64,000 nucleotides of DNA from Coffea arabica (taxonomy: Eukaryota; Streptophyta; Magnoliopsida; Gentianales; Rubiaceae), in contig NC_092323.1 of NCBI RefSeq assembly GCF_036785885.1, positions 16,438,501 to 16,502,500 of the forward strand, read 5' to 3'. The position numbers and the translations under genes are program-made. Of this stretch, positions 34,789 through 45,335 are shown one piece after another (position 1 is the stretch's first letter; each line of letters starts with the position of its first letter). The notes under the pieces were generated by a model, which worked only from the letters and a program-made list of their open reading frames with translations, was not told the DNA's origin and made no database searches.

Positions 34789-37332
34789 GAAGGAGAGGAG
34801 CCAGGAGCTCGTTGGTTGTGTGGTAGTGAGAAGGAAGTTCAGGCAGTTCTGGAAGATGAAATTTTACAAGTTCAATAGATTCAGTGTACTTGATAGATAT
34901 TTAATTTCTTGGAGATGGGTTTAAGATTGATCAATGTAGAACAAAGATAAATGTGAATGGCTCTATCAATGAGTTTGTCCAGAAGAAACACCTCGAGAGA
35001 GTCCATCAAAGAGCCTAATATGTAAGTCACGAATCTAATTTTGATCCAATATTTTAAGCTATTAGGTTTTGGACGCTTACTTATATACTAGGCTTGGTGC
35101 CCCGCGGGGTTCCGCGGGGTGCCCATTATTAACTGCCTTAAGCTAATGTAAGATTTATTTAATAACATAAATTTAGAGTATTTTATATGATAATGGAGTT
35201 GGAATAGTGGATAAAGAAGTGATATATTGGATTGATTTATTTATAAATAGATATAGTAAAATTGATATGATTTGTATTGTGTTTTTTAAAATTAATATGA
35301 TCTAAAGATTTGATGGATAATATTGGTTTCAAAAAATTTTGTTTTTTAATTTCAATTTAGTGATAAGTAAATATTATTTAAATTAATGGAATATATATTA
35401 ATTTTTTAAAGTTCATATGATGGAAAATTAGGTGGAGAATTACATTGAGAGTGTTATAATTTATTGTACTTTGGGCATAGGTAGTTTATGTATTTTAGGA
35501 TGATGATATTTTCATAAATTGGATAGCTAGGATGAGAAAGTGTGCATTGTTGCAGTGGAAAAGTCTATGGAAAGGATATAAAAGAATAGGAAGTTTGTTA
35601 AAAAATAAATGGATAATAGATATTTTTTTGGCCAAATTTGATATAGTTTGGGTGTTGTGTGATGAGATAAATTAATAATTTGGAATAATTTGATACTATA
35701 TCTTGGTAAAATATGTTTTATTCATTAAGTAGGTTTTTTCGATAAGTAAAGATGATATTGATTTAGTTATGAATGAATGTGATTGAAATATATGGAAGCT
35801 GTATTTTTTTAATTAATAGAATCTGAATAGGTAAAGGATAATATTAATTTTGAGAGCTGAGAGATTTTATATTAATAGTTTAGTAATAAATGGATATTAT
35901 TGAAAGTAAGGTGATGTGTAAAAATTTTTTTTTATAAGAAATAGAAATGATTGCACATGAAAATTATAGAGTCTAATCATTGTAATTTATAGTAGAATTT
36001 TTAAATATTTATTGTTTGATGTTTATGCGACTTATTTTATGGTACTCAAAGTTGTAGTGAATTTTGTATTAATATATATATAGGTATACGATATATTTTG
36101 TAATATGTGTGCATATATATATATATGCGCGTGTGTGTTTAGTATTTTATTTAGGAGATATGATGGTTTAATTTTTTATCGTTTATATTTTTTGTGGTTT
36201 TGTTTGTTTATTATATTTTTATTATTTATTTATTTATATATGTGTAGATATATATGTGTGTGTGTGTGTGTGTATGTATATTTAATATTTTATTTGAGTT
36301 TGTATGATTGTTTAATATTGTTTTAGCGTGTCTATCTTTTCTAGTTTTGTTTGTTTGTTATATTTGTGGTATTCCTATTTGTCTTGTGATTCATGTGTCA
36401 ATATGATAATTTTTTTTTTAGTTGCATCATGTATATTTTTGCTATATATATAGGGGTGCGGTTTTTAAGTATTTGTGTATAAATTTCTGGTAGTTTGGTT
36501 ATCTTTGTTATAGTTTTAGAGAAAAGTTTGTCTTTTTTATTTTGGTTTTCAGTGGTATATTTTTTAATTTTGAAATATTATCGAAGTAACATTTTTGAAA
36601 TAGAGGGAAATTATCCTGTATTTTTTAAAACAATTAGTCGTATTAATGCAAGCAAATACAAAGCGGCACAATTGATTTATATTTATTAGATGCACACAAA
36701 ATTTAATATTTGCATTAATTTTTTTGAAAATTAATAAGATTCCAAAATCTAAAGATAACACAATTTCGAAGAGTCCGTTATTTCATTGATATCGAAAATT
36801 AATAATGCTTGATTGAATAGCATACATGAATAAATATCTATTTAATGATGAAGTAATTTATTTATTAATTAATCAATATCTTACTTTAAATCAACGAATA
36901 GCACATGGACTTATGCGTAAGTGAAATTTAAATTACAATTAGCTGACTCGAATAACACTCATTATCTGTTAATATGAAGTACCATAGCGTAACACATAGA
37001 ATTTGTATTGTTCTGTATATATTAGATGCACACAGAATTTTTATCGATTCGCATATTTTTTAGAAAATCAATATCTTTGTTAATATATATATTTTGGGGA
37101 AAGTTAATAAATATAAAAGAGCAGAGAGAATTATATTTTGAAGAAAGACACGTTAATACAAAGTTAGGAAATTGAGATTTTTGTGAGAATTATATTTTGA
37201 AAGGAAGTTATATGTTGAACGAAGTTAATAAATGAAATCGATAAATTAATATTTTTGTTAATAAAGTCAGATAACAATTGCAGCAGTGGAAGATGCGCAA
37301 GAAAAAAAGGACGAAATCGATTGCAAAATTAA

Positions 37333-38439
37333 GGGCCTGTTTGGAAGCCAGTTTTTTGGGCAAGTTTTTTACCTACTAGTTTTTTAACAATTTTTGTTAC
37401 AGGAATCCCAAAAAACTTCTCAAAATTTTTTATCTACACACTTCAACATACCCAAAACATACCATAAAAAATTCCCTTCCCTTTTTTCCTTCTTCCTCCC
37501 CCATCCCAACCCACCACCACCGCCGTTTCGTCCCCCACTCCGCGCTTGCAAATAATCTGGGTCGCGAGCCTGGACTGCGTCTGGTGCGCTGTGGAGCAAA
37601 GGAAAGGCTGAGCCTGGGCTGCCAGAGCGTCTGGTGCGGCTGGGCTGCAGGGGAAGGGCGGAGGGGAGGAGAAGGGGAAAGGGAGGACGGAGGGGTGGCG
37701 GGGGAAAGGGAGGGCAGAGGGGTGGCGGGGTAGGGCAATGGGCGGGGGAAGGGGGAAAGGGAGGGCTGAGGGGTGACGGGGAAGGGCAGTGGGCAGGGGG
37801 CGGGGAAAGGGAGGGCAGAGGGATGGCGGGGGGTGGGCAGTGGGCGGGGGAAGAGGGAAAGGGAGGGCAGAGAAGTGGTGGGGGAAAGGGAGGGGGCGGG
37901 GGGCGGGGGAAGAGGGAGGGCTGAGGGGTGACGGGGAAGGGCAGTGGGCAGCGGGCGGGGAAAGGGAGGGCAGAGGGGTGGCGGGGGGTGGGCAGTGGGC
38001 AGGGGAAGAGGGAAAGAGAGGGCAGAGGGGTGACGAGGAAGGGCAGTGGGCAGGGGGTGGGGGAAGAGGGAGGGCTGAGGGGTGATGGGGAAGGGCAGTG
38101 GGCGGGGGGCGGGGGAAGGGGGAAAGGGAGTTGCTGCTGAGAGGTAACGGGGAAGGGGAAGAGGTAAGGAAGAAGAAGAAGAAGAGAGGAAAGAAAAGAA
38201 AAAGGAAAGAAAGAAAAAGAAAAAGGAAGAGAAAAAGAAAAAGAAAGAAAAAAAAGAAAAGGAAAAAAAAGTTTTTCATCTTACAAAAACTTCTATAAAA
38301 TTTTTCACCTAACAAAAACTTCAACAAAAAAACTTTTCACCTTACAAAAACTTTTACAAAATTTTTTTAAAAACTTCTACAGTACACTACAGTAAAGTTT
38401 TAGAAAAACTCTCAAAAAACTCAGGTTCCAAATAGGCCC
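37333..38439. mobile_element. Harbinger-like element nested in the Helitron
   Basis: It begins GGGCCTGTTTGGAAGCC and ends with the inverted counterpart TTCCAAATAGGCCC. It is flanked by TAA on each side (37330-37332 and 38440-38442). The 3-base TAA target fits the PIF/Harbinger superfamily. Just inside the ends are AAAAACTT-rich stretches that pair with each other. The middle holds a purine-rich minisatellite. Non-coding. Confidence 0.65.
37640..38160 (+). repeat. G-rich minisatellite (G-quadruplex-prone)
   Basis: About nine diverged tandem units of roughly 45-55 bases built from GGGAAAGGGAGGGC(A/T)GAG, GGGGTGACGGGG and GGGCAGTGGGC. The plus strand is almost free of C and T apart from a few fixed positions and has dozens of GGG to GGGGGG runs. 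A GA-only tail follows (38165-38265). The long open frames across it on both strands are products of the repeat, not genes. Confidence 0.85.
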
Positions 38440-39780
38440 TAAGTTAGACAACAATTGCAGCAGTTGAAGATGTAGAAGAAACAAAAGGACAAAATTGGCC
38501 ACAAAATTACAAAGAAACCAGGACAAGGGCACAATCGGAAGAAGGGAACAAAAGCAGAAATGAGGAAAAGCGCACCAGGAAGCAAAGCCGTTTCATGGAG
38601 CCTGCCAAAAGACCAAAAAGGACGAAATGAGCCGCAAAATCACAGCGAAACCGGCACAATCAACTGTAGATGAAGCTTCCGCGCTTTATGTAGTTTAGGA
38701 TTAACCACTCTTTCTTCATCTCTCGATTTTCCTCTTTATGAGTAACTCCTCACATTAAACCCAAGTTTACAACCTTTTCTTTGAACCTACTTTAATATGA
38801 ATATAACAAATCCCCCTTTTTATGAGTAACCTCTCACATTATACCCAAGTTTACAAGCTCTTCTTCGAACTCACTTTAATATTCAATAGAAACCCATCTT
38901 AACACCTAGATTGCCTTTTTTTTTCCAATCATGGATCCACTCTTGTTCTGGATCCCTGCCAACCCTTAACTCTTTGGTATAACACCAACTAGACCTCCTA
39001 CCAAACTCATAGTGCAACTGGTCCAACACCAACCAAACTCTTTGACACTTCAATTCACCATCAAGAAGAGAATTTTTACTAGTCCAACTCCGAGAAGAAT
39101 CTACTTACCTATGAGTAGTTTAGTCTCACAATTAAACTCTGATATCAATTGTTAGGGAGAAACACCTCGAGAGAGCCCAATATGTAAGTCAGAACCCAAT
39201 TTTGACCAAAAAATTTAAACTGTTAGGTTTCGGGTATTTACTTACATATTAATCGCTCTTTCTCTATCTCTCGAACCAATATGAGACATAATCCTTTACA
39301 TATGAAATTAACAAAAACAAATGTGAATGCCCCTATCAATGAGTTTCTTGGTTAGATCCACAAATGGAGATATGTGACCATGTGCCAGTATTGGTAACAT
39401 GAGAATTCTCGGAGAAGTATTACTAACATTTTCTGTACTGTTAACCTCCATGACCATGGATTGCATAGAAAGCTTATTTCTGTAATTTAACTGAATAATT
39501 CCATTTTGTTTGTGTAAAGAAATGAGCTCCTTTGGGGGTGATTAAATAGGGATTCTTTTCACAAATACAATACAAAACTAAAATTGGAAAGCAATGGAAT
39601 TCATCAAATTGAACAACTTGCGTAGAATTTTATGGCTAGTTGTAAGCAAGACGGGGAGTCTAGGGATCACAATATATCTGAGCTTATTAGTTACAGAATT
39701 GTTGAAACGGGTATGTATTGACCTATGAAAATAGGTAAGTATTAATTAACCTATGGAATGATTCCAAAAGAAAAAATTAA

Positions 39781-40250
39781 GGTAAATTACATATAATTCC
39801 TTTGTGATTTCATCTATTACCACATGACCTCTTTAACGTTTCAAAATGTCCATTTCACCCCTCTATAATTTTATGCAAAGTGAAATTTTGATGAAAAATA
39901 GTCTATGTAACGCTGTTAGTTAAAATATCAATAGTACCCTTACTTAAATATTAAATCAATAGATGGCTTAACCACCTTGTATAAAAGCATAGAGAGATTA
40001 CATGGATAAATGCAAAAGTCATAAAGGAATAAAGTGAATATTTATACAAATCGTAAGGGAGTCACATGAATATTAAGATTTTATCACACAAATTTTTAAA
40101 GTGCATTTGATATAAACATCGTAACTGATTGTGTTTTTCATCCATTTTTCACTTTACATAAAATCATAGGGGGTTAAGTGGCTATTTTAAAACTTTAGGG
40201 GGGTCATTTAGTATTATATAAAACTATAGCGGGTAATAAGTAATTTATCC
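39781..40250. mobile_element. MITE with long terminal inverted repeats
   Basis: The element begins GGTAAATTACATATAATTCC and ends in inverted GGTAATAAGTAATTTATCC. The two halves keep pairing for about 100 bases (for example TTTATGCAAAGTGAAATTTT against the complement of a TTTTTCACTTTACATAAAAT block). It is flanked by AAAAAATTAA-type sequence on both sides (39771-39780 and 40251-40261), a probable 10-11 base target duplication with one difference. This suggests a Mutator-like MITE. It lies upstream of UGT copy B. Confidence 0.65.
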
Positions 40251-40449
40251 AAAAAAATTAACCTATGGAAACATATATGCTGAAATGGGAGAGAGACAAG
40301 AATGGTGCCTCTGTTTGCATGAGTTAAAGTGCAACGTGAATTGTTTGTTAACTGCGTAACAGAGGCACGATGTTCCATCTTTATTCAGGTGGGCTCCGAC
40401 GGTTTAATTGTGAGTCGGTTGTAAAGTTGTACAATTAAATAAATGAGTA

Positions 40450-40625
40450 AGTTTTTTATATAATATCAGCGTATAATTTTGTTTACACTAATAGATTTAA
40501 ATCATACTATATGACATGAATTTAAATTTGAAATTCAATTCATATACATGTGTTGTATATCCATAGCTGTTATTATATTAAAAAAAATCACTATACTATC
40601 AGTGCATAAAAATTTTATCCAAAAT
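40450..40625. mobile_element. Small MITE, relative of the one at 9685
   Basis: The left end has GTAAGTTTTTTATATAAT followed by ATCAGCGTATAA. The right end inverts to GATAAAATTTTTATGCACTG then ATAGTATAG. Size and end sequence resemble the element at 9685-9840. Borders are approximate. Confidence 0.45.
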
Positions 40626-40809
40626 AAATTGTATCTTTTCTATTTTATTTTGTTTATTGTTTTAGCAAGAAAGGGGTGATATTTAAGAAACAAGGAGGGG
40701 GAAACTTTTTTTTTTTTGGGAGTGGGAGCGGGGTGGAAGGGAATTTAAATCCACCTTATTTAATTGAAATTATACAGTTAAGAAATTGTGGTACTGATAA
40801 TAGTTCTTA

Positions 40810-41197
40810 GGCCCCGTTTGGAGTTGCGGTACTTTTGGTAAAAAAACACTTGTACTTTTAAAGTATTTGGTGAATATCATCCCATAAAATTAGGAATAGA
40901 ATTTTTGGTGCTAAAAACACTTTTAGGAAAACCTCAAATTTGGCGCTTTTAGAGTATCTTTTGTGATTAAATAAATAAAACCTTAAATATAATCATTTTA
41001 TTATATTATGAACCAAATAAAGAGATAAATACTTTTAGAAATTTTTAAATTACATATTATCCAATATGATAAGTACTTCTTAAACTATATCTCCAAAAAA
41101 ATATATTTAAAAACACTTAAACAATTAATAAGTATTTTTATTTAAAACTCTACTAGAGAAGTACATTTCAATAACTTACTACAACCCCAAACGGGCC
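40810..41197. mobile_element. MITE with GGCCCCGTTTGG ends
   Basis: It begins GGCCCCGTTTGGAGTTG and ends CAACCCCAAACGGGCC, good terminal inverted repeats of about 16 bases. Flanks are TTA on the left and TTTA on the right, so a 3-base target is possible. The interior (388 bp) is AT-rich with AAACACTT-like repeats. It is similar in style to the Harbinger-like element at 37333. Confidence 0.65.
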
Positions 41198-42244
41198 TTT
41201 AGTCTTTCTCACATTAAAACATACTGGTCTTTTTAAAAGAGTAACCAATTACATGTAACGAAAATAAAATGGAACCTAATTACTCCAATAAGATTATGAT
41301 AATAAATGCAGAATAAATAAATAAAGTATGTGTATATGTGGTCAGTCTAATGGGCACGCGTTAAGATATATTTCAGGTGTTAGATTTTTGAAAAGGTAAG
41401 ATTAATTAGGAAAATGTATAAATACAACAGAAAGTAATAATTGTTAACATGTGCACATAAATGGCAAGTTGGTGAAATTTAGATATATTAACAAATGCCC
41501 AATAAATCATATACATATATATATATGTATGTATGTATAAATCTATAAAGAATTTTATCTATATTTAAGCAAACCATGCAACTCTTTTTATCAATGGATG
41601 TGAAGTCACTTCTTGTAACTTATCCTAAGTAATTGAATTCACTACTTTCCTTTTGCTTTTAACATTTTACACGTTATTAGTTAAAATCTTCACCATAATC
41701 CAGTTCTTCATTACGTGTCCTATTTAAGACCCGATTTATATTGAAATTCATCGCACAATAAACGAAAGTAAGACTACGAGTATCTAATGGTTTATGCACT
41801 CAAAATTGAAAAAGTTAAGCAGAAAGTAGGAAAAAGCGCACCATTACTATCAAATGCATTATCCACTAATAAAGATCTGAACAATGTATGTGAACCCTCA
41901 TTTAATTTGGTGCATCTGTATACTTACTCTTAATTACCTATGATAGAACATATAATGGGTGTTGTTGTAGTATTTCTTACAATACTTGGTGTAAACGTAC
42001 ATAAACTGTTGTATTCATTAAAATATTTGGTGTAGATAAACAAGATTCACACTTTTGGCAAAGGAAATAAAAAGCAGCAAAACTCAAATAAACATCAAGA
42101 TAACAAAAACAAAGACCAAAAATTCCATAATTACAATACTTGCTCCGATTCCCTAGTGGATATACGTGACAAAATCCTGGAAACGAGCTAAAGGAAACGT
42201 TTGTGAAATGTCAAGTTTTAACTCCTATGTCTTGTTGGACGGGC
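41198..42244. other. Intergenic, no gene seen
   Basis: AT-rich DNA with a TATATATATATG run near 41517. A block at about 41345-41510 (TTAAGATATATTTCA, ATTAATTAGGAAAA, GCACATAAATGG) recurs loosely at 45390-45590 inside the extra DNA upstream of UGT copy C, so a dispersed repeat or local duplication is likely. Confidence 0.45.
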
Positions 42245-44066
42245 TATGCTCGTGCAATATTGGCATCATTACCATAATTTTTCTAGGAAGTCCGTCCTAG
42301 CATTATGATGACCTGAACTTTTCTTGGATAGTTGAGCAACCTGTAAGTTTTCTTTTTCACTTGATTTAATCTGTTTCCTTAGATCTTTCATTTTCTGCCT
42401 CAAGGGTTCCCCTGCACATCCAGTTACCACATTGTTGATCGCTTTTGCTATCTCTTCCCTCTTAAGTCTACCATTTTCATCTCTTGTGATTTCAATAGCT
42501 ACACTATTTTCCACCAACACCCTACCATTGATAGGCTGTTCAAAAGCCATAGGCATGGCTATAATGGGGACACCAAATTCTATACCTTCTGATAAAGAAT
42601 TCCAGCCACAGTGGGATAAAAAACCACCCAAGACTCGGATGGCCTAGAATCATTGCTTGTCGTACCCCTCCTTGAACAATTCTCCCTCTATCTTGCACTC
42701 TTTCAAGAAAACGCTCTGGTAAGATCTGTTCAAGCTTTCTTTCCTCACCTGGAGGAGATCTTAAAGCCCAGATAAAGTTTTCATGGCTCAGCTCCAACCC
42801 GAAAGCAATCTCTTCTATCTCTTCCTCTGACAAGAAATACATAGTGCCAAAGGAAGCAAAAACAGTTGAATGTTCATTTTCTGCCCAAGCCAATTGATGA
42901 GCTCAATATCCTCCTCACCTAATTCAGCAGCAGCATTAGGACTAGTGGGAATTAATGGACCAACAGGGAGAACCTTCAGGTTGGTGATACTAGCAAGATG
43001 ATCCAAGTATTTCCCTTCCATGGCTCTGCTAGTATTAACCAGCAAAGGTAAGGAAGAGCCTTCACCAACATCCAGTGATTTATGTCCTATCGCAGCAAGA
43101 AGTTTTTGTAGCTCAAAATCTCGAAGACTAGTGGCCGGAAATGGATATTCAGAGCCCGGTTTGAGTGCCAAATGAAATGCGTATGACAAGGCTGCTACGC
43201 TAACAATATGTAACCAAACTGATGGAATATGGTGCAAAGGAGTTATCGAAAACCAAGTGAGTGCTTGATCGTAGATCACCATGTCTGGATTGAGGGCTTT
43301 AATGGTTTTGTGGATTTCAGGAATGGACAATGCAAGGGACTTGTATAAAATAGGAAGTAGATGTTTTGCGAGGCCATCAGTTGTGTGGTAACGAGAAGGA
43401 AGTTGTGGCAAATCTGGAAGATGAAATTCTACAAGCTGAATGGATTTAGAGTACTTGCCTGTGATTTTCTTGGAGATGGAGTTGAGATCATGGTTCGAAG
43501 TCTCGGCCGAGACCGAGACGACTCGGCCGAGTCGTCACCGTCTCGGTCCCTACCGATACAATACCGTGACGAAACGATACCGAAATACTTGACTCGCCGA
43601 GAAATCGGCCGAGTCGTCTCCGTGACGGATTAACTCGGCGAGTCACACCGAGTCACTCCGAGTTATCCCGAGTCAAGACGAGAAATTAGCCGAATCACAC
43701 CGTGACAGATTGACTTGGCCGTTTCTTTTACTATTTTTTAATTATTTTTATTTAGCATACTTTTTTATATTATTAACAATTTTTAGAATATTAAATACTT
43801 TAAAATTTGCGTCTCACCAAGACCGCGACCGATATGCCGAGACCGATGTGGAACGTTCCAGACCGCGACCACAACCGCGACCGTGACTTTGAACCATGGT
43901 TGAGATTGATAGATGTAGAACAAAGATAAATGTGAAAGCCTCTCTCAGTGAGTTTCTTAGCTAGCTCCAAGAATGGAGATATGTGACCATGCCCCAACAT
44001 GGGTAGCATGAGAACCCTTAGAGAAGTCCTACTAACATTTTCTGTACTATTTGCATCCATGACCAT
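42245..44066 (-). pseudogene. UGT94-type glycosyltransferase pseudogene, copy C
   Basis: It aligns with copy A over its whole length. The start (44066) and GHGHISPFLELAKKL are intact, then the frame is broken by a 410 bp MITE at 43489-43898. Downstream, the frame from PSRYHTTDGL to NWLGQK is good, then a single-base deletion in the T-run near 42877 shifts it. A single-base insertion near 42632 shifts it again inside the PSPG box. The first PSPG Trp is Gly (QGGVRQA), and the C-terminal part has a short deletion (ENLQVAQLS). It keeps HCGWNS, the usual form that copy A has lost. The promoter resembles those of copies A and B. It cannot make an enzyme. Confidence 0.92.
43489..43898. mobile_element. 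hAT-type MITE inside UGT copy C
   Basis: A 410 bp insertion with a perfect 8-base target duplication GTTGAGAT (43481-43488 and 43899-43906) and inverted ends CATGGTTCGAAGTC / CATGGTTCAAAGTC. Copies A and B show the empty site (one GAGATTGAT in the same codon context). The interior is GC-rich with many CTCGGCCGAGTC-like palindromes, then an AT-rich part (43720-43805). The 8-base duplication supports the hAT superfamily. Confidence 0.88.
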
Positions 44067-44852
44067 GGATTTGATTGCAGGGAAAGCTTATCTCTGTAAT
44101 TTCACTGTATACTTCCCTTCTGTCCGTATGGAGAAATGACCTCTTTTGGGGTTTGATTAAATAGGAATTCGTTTCACAAATACAATATAAAACTTGAACA
44201 ACTTGGGCAGAATTATGTAGCTTGTTGTAAGCAACATGGGAACCTAGCTTGGTGGGTACTCAGCAGGAGAGTTGGGAACTGGTCAGTAGTTGTACGGGAT
44301 TACAGTCTATCTACTCTTGTTAAAGAATATAGGTTTTTGCACAAAAAAACAAAGCAGATAGGTTTTTCCTTCTATTTGGAAGGAATAATTTAGAGGGTAA
44401 TATGGTAGTGTTTTCAATATTAAATGGCTTGTTGCTGTGGGAAAAATTTCGAGTAGACATAGTCTTTGTTAGTTGTGAATTACCGGTAATTTGTTCTTGG
44501 TGCATTATACAACTTTCCCTATTTTGGTTTTCAAGAAGTTCACTTATTATTATTTTTTTTAATCTACAATTACACTCTCTCATCGTCAACTTTAGGTTGA
44601 CTTTTGTGTTTGATTTTAACCTTAAGAGTCAGTTATACTAAAACATATTTGTGAACTTCATCATTTGATAAATGACAAATTCTTAATATATTAAATAGTT
44701 GACTTTATAAAATGTATAGAACGCCACCAATATTTGCCAAATAGATAAGTGATAAGATTGACTATTACAAAACAACTTGATGCATGCATGCTAGGAATGT
44801 GGCTTCAAACCAAATACCTAAATTAGCACTTATCATTGAACAAAAATATAAT

Positions 44853-45018
44853 CGGTTGGGATTCTCTATGCCAAATTTAGTGTCAATTCCACTTATTATG
44901 TGAGGGTAGCGAAAATTTAAATAAACAGTATATGACAATTTAAATAAACAGGACACTTGACATAAATATAGAAGTGGCATTGAGTTATCAATGAAAAGTG
45001 GCATCGAGGATCCCATGT
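44853..45018. mobile_element. 166 bp MITE with empty site in the UGT-A flank
   Basis: It begins CGGTTGGGATTCTC and ends in inverted form (ACATGGGATCCTCG on the complement). AAAATATAAT flanks it on both sides. The homologous place upstream of copy A (27500-27520, GAACAAAATATAATAATTC) lacks it, which confirms insertion after the duplication. Its end motif GATCCTCGATGCCAC links it to the hairpin at 17597-17810. Confidence 0.75.
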
Positions 45019-45188
45019 AAAATATAATTATTCTCGCCAATCTTTTGTATTGCAAGCTATGTCAATTGGCCATAATTCACGGGCCTCCTTATAACACTAC
45101 AACCAGGAATACGAGCATTTGATTTGAGAAGCTACTCATTCTGTACCATGAACCCTCTCCTTTGTGACTGTTGTGTGTGTATGTGTTA

Positions 45189-45335
45189 GAGAAGAACTAC
45201 CAACATTTTATGTATTATTACTTATTAGGATCCATGACCATGGATACCATGGAAAGCTCATGGTCTGCAATTTAACTAAAAATTTAACTTTTTTTTTTAC
45301 AGAAATATCGGCTCTTTTGTGTATAATAACCAGGA
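45189..45335 (-). pseudogene. UGT start-region fragment D
   Basis: AACATTTTATGTA, then a short insertion, then GGATCCATGACCATGGA and a run to GGCTCTTTTGTG match the start codons and 5' leader of copies B and C. Only a few codons plus promoter-proximal DNA remain. No other UGT coding sequence was found near it. It marks a further duplication or a captured fragment. Confidence 0.6.

Larger units (their letters stand above)
35088..38700 (-). mobile_element. Non-autonomous Helitron, 3.6 kb
   Basis: On the minus strand it starts TCCTAAACTACATAAAG at 38700 and ends CTAG at 35088. About ten bases before CTAG is a GC-rich hairpin (CCCCGCGG-AA-CCCCGCGGGG). It lies between A (35087) and T (38701), as Helitrons do, with no target duplication. 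The uninterrupted terminal repeat at 39150-39300 reads TTACTTACATATTAATCGCT where this copy reads TTACTTATATA, insertion, TTAACCACT, so an empty site exists in the window. No Rep/helicase frame is present. The interior is AT-rich with a (TG)n run (36256-36273) and two similar 65-base blocks (37266 and 38443) on either side of a nested element. Confidence 0.85.
34976..39300 (-). mobile_element. TRIM-like miniature retroelement in UGT copy B
   Basis: Two direct repeats flank a short non-coding interior. The complete one (39150-39300, 151 bp) starts TGTTAGGGAGAAACACC and ends CCTTTACA. The other starts at 34976 (TGTCCAGAAGAAACACC) and continues across a Helitron insertion to about 38735. Next to the complete repeat, on the minus strand, is TTGATATCAGAG, one mismatch from the initiator-tRNA-Met primer site TGGTATCAGAG. 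Terminal repeats of about 150 bp, a primer site and no proteins define a TRIM element. The interior (38740-39149) is about 0.4 kb and contains an internal near-repeat (AACCCAAGTTTACAA and relatives). Confidence 0.7.
31870..39457 (-). pseudogene. UGT94-type glycosyltransferase pseudogene, copy B
   Basis: Pieces collinear with copy A occur at about 31870-32010 (C terminus), 32526-33472 (PSPG box and middle), 34789-34975 (N-terminal third) and 39308-39457 (start region, two in-frame ATGs as in copy C). The PSPG box is recognisable (WVPQATILGH, HCGWISLSEG), with Ile in place of the usual Asn. Lesions include an internal deletion near 33020 that removes the NWLGQK region, a single-base frameshift near 32849, a short out-of-place insertion near 32560-32590, and at least three transposon insertions. 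The 5' flank (39458-39650) still matches the promoter of copy C. A segment of about 37 bases around AATGTGAATG is present on both sides of the TRIM-like insertion. The copy cannot make an enzyme. Confidence 0.88.

Noticed and set aside
36105..36326. Cys/Val/Tyr-rich frame near 36.2 kb
   Set aside because: Translation of (TG)n and (TA)n simple repeats inside the Helitron.
37443..38327. Long open frames on both strands across the G-rich array (Pro/Ser-rich on minus, Gly/Arg-rich on plus)
   Set aside because: They are low-complexity translations of a minisatellite inside a transposon. No domain, start context or splice structure supports a gene.
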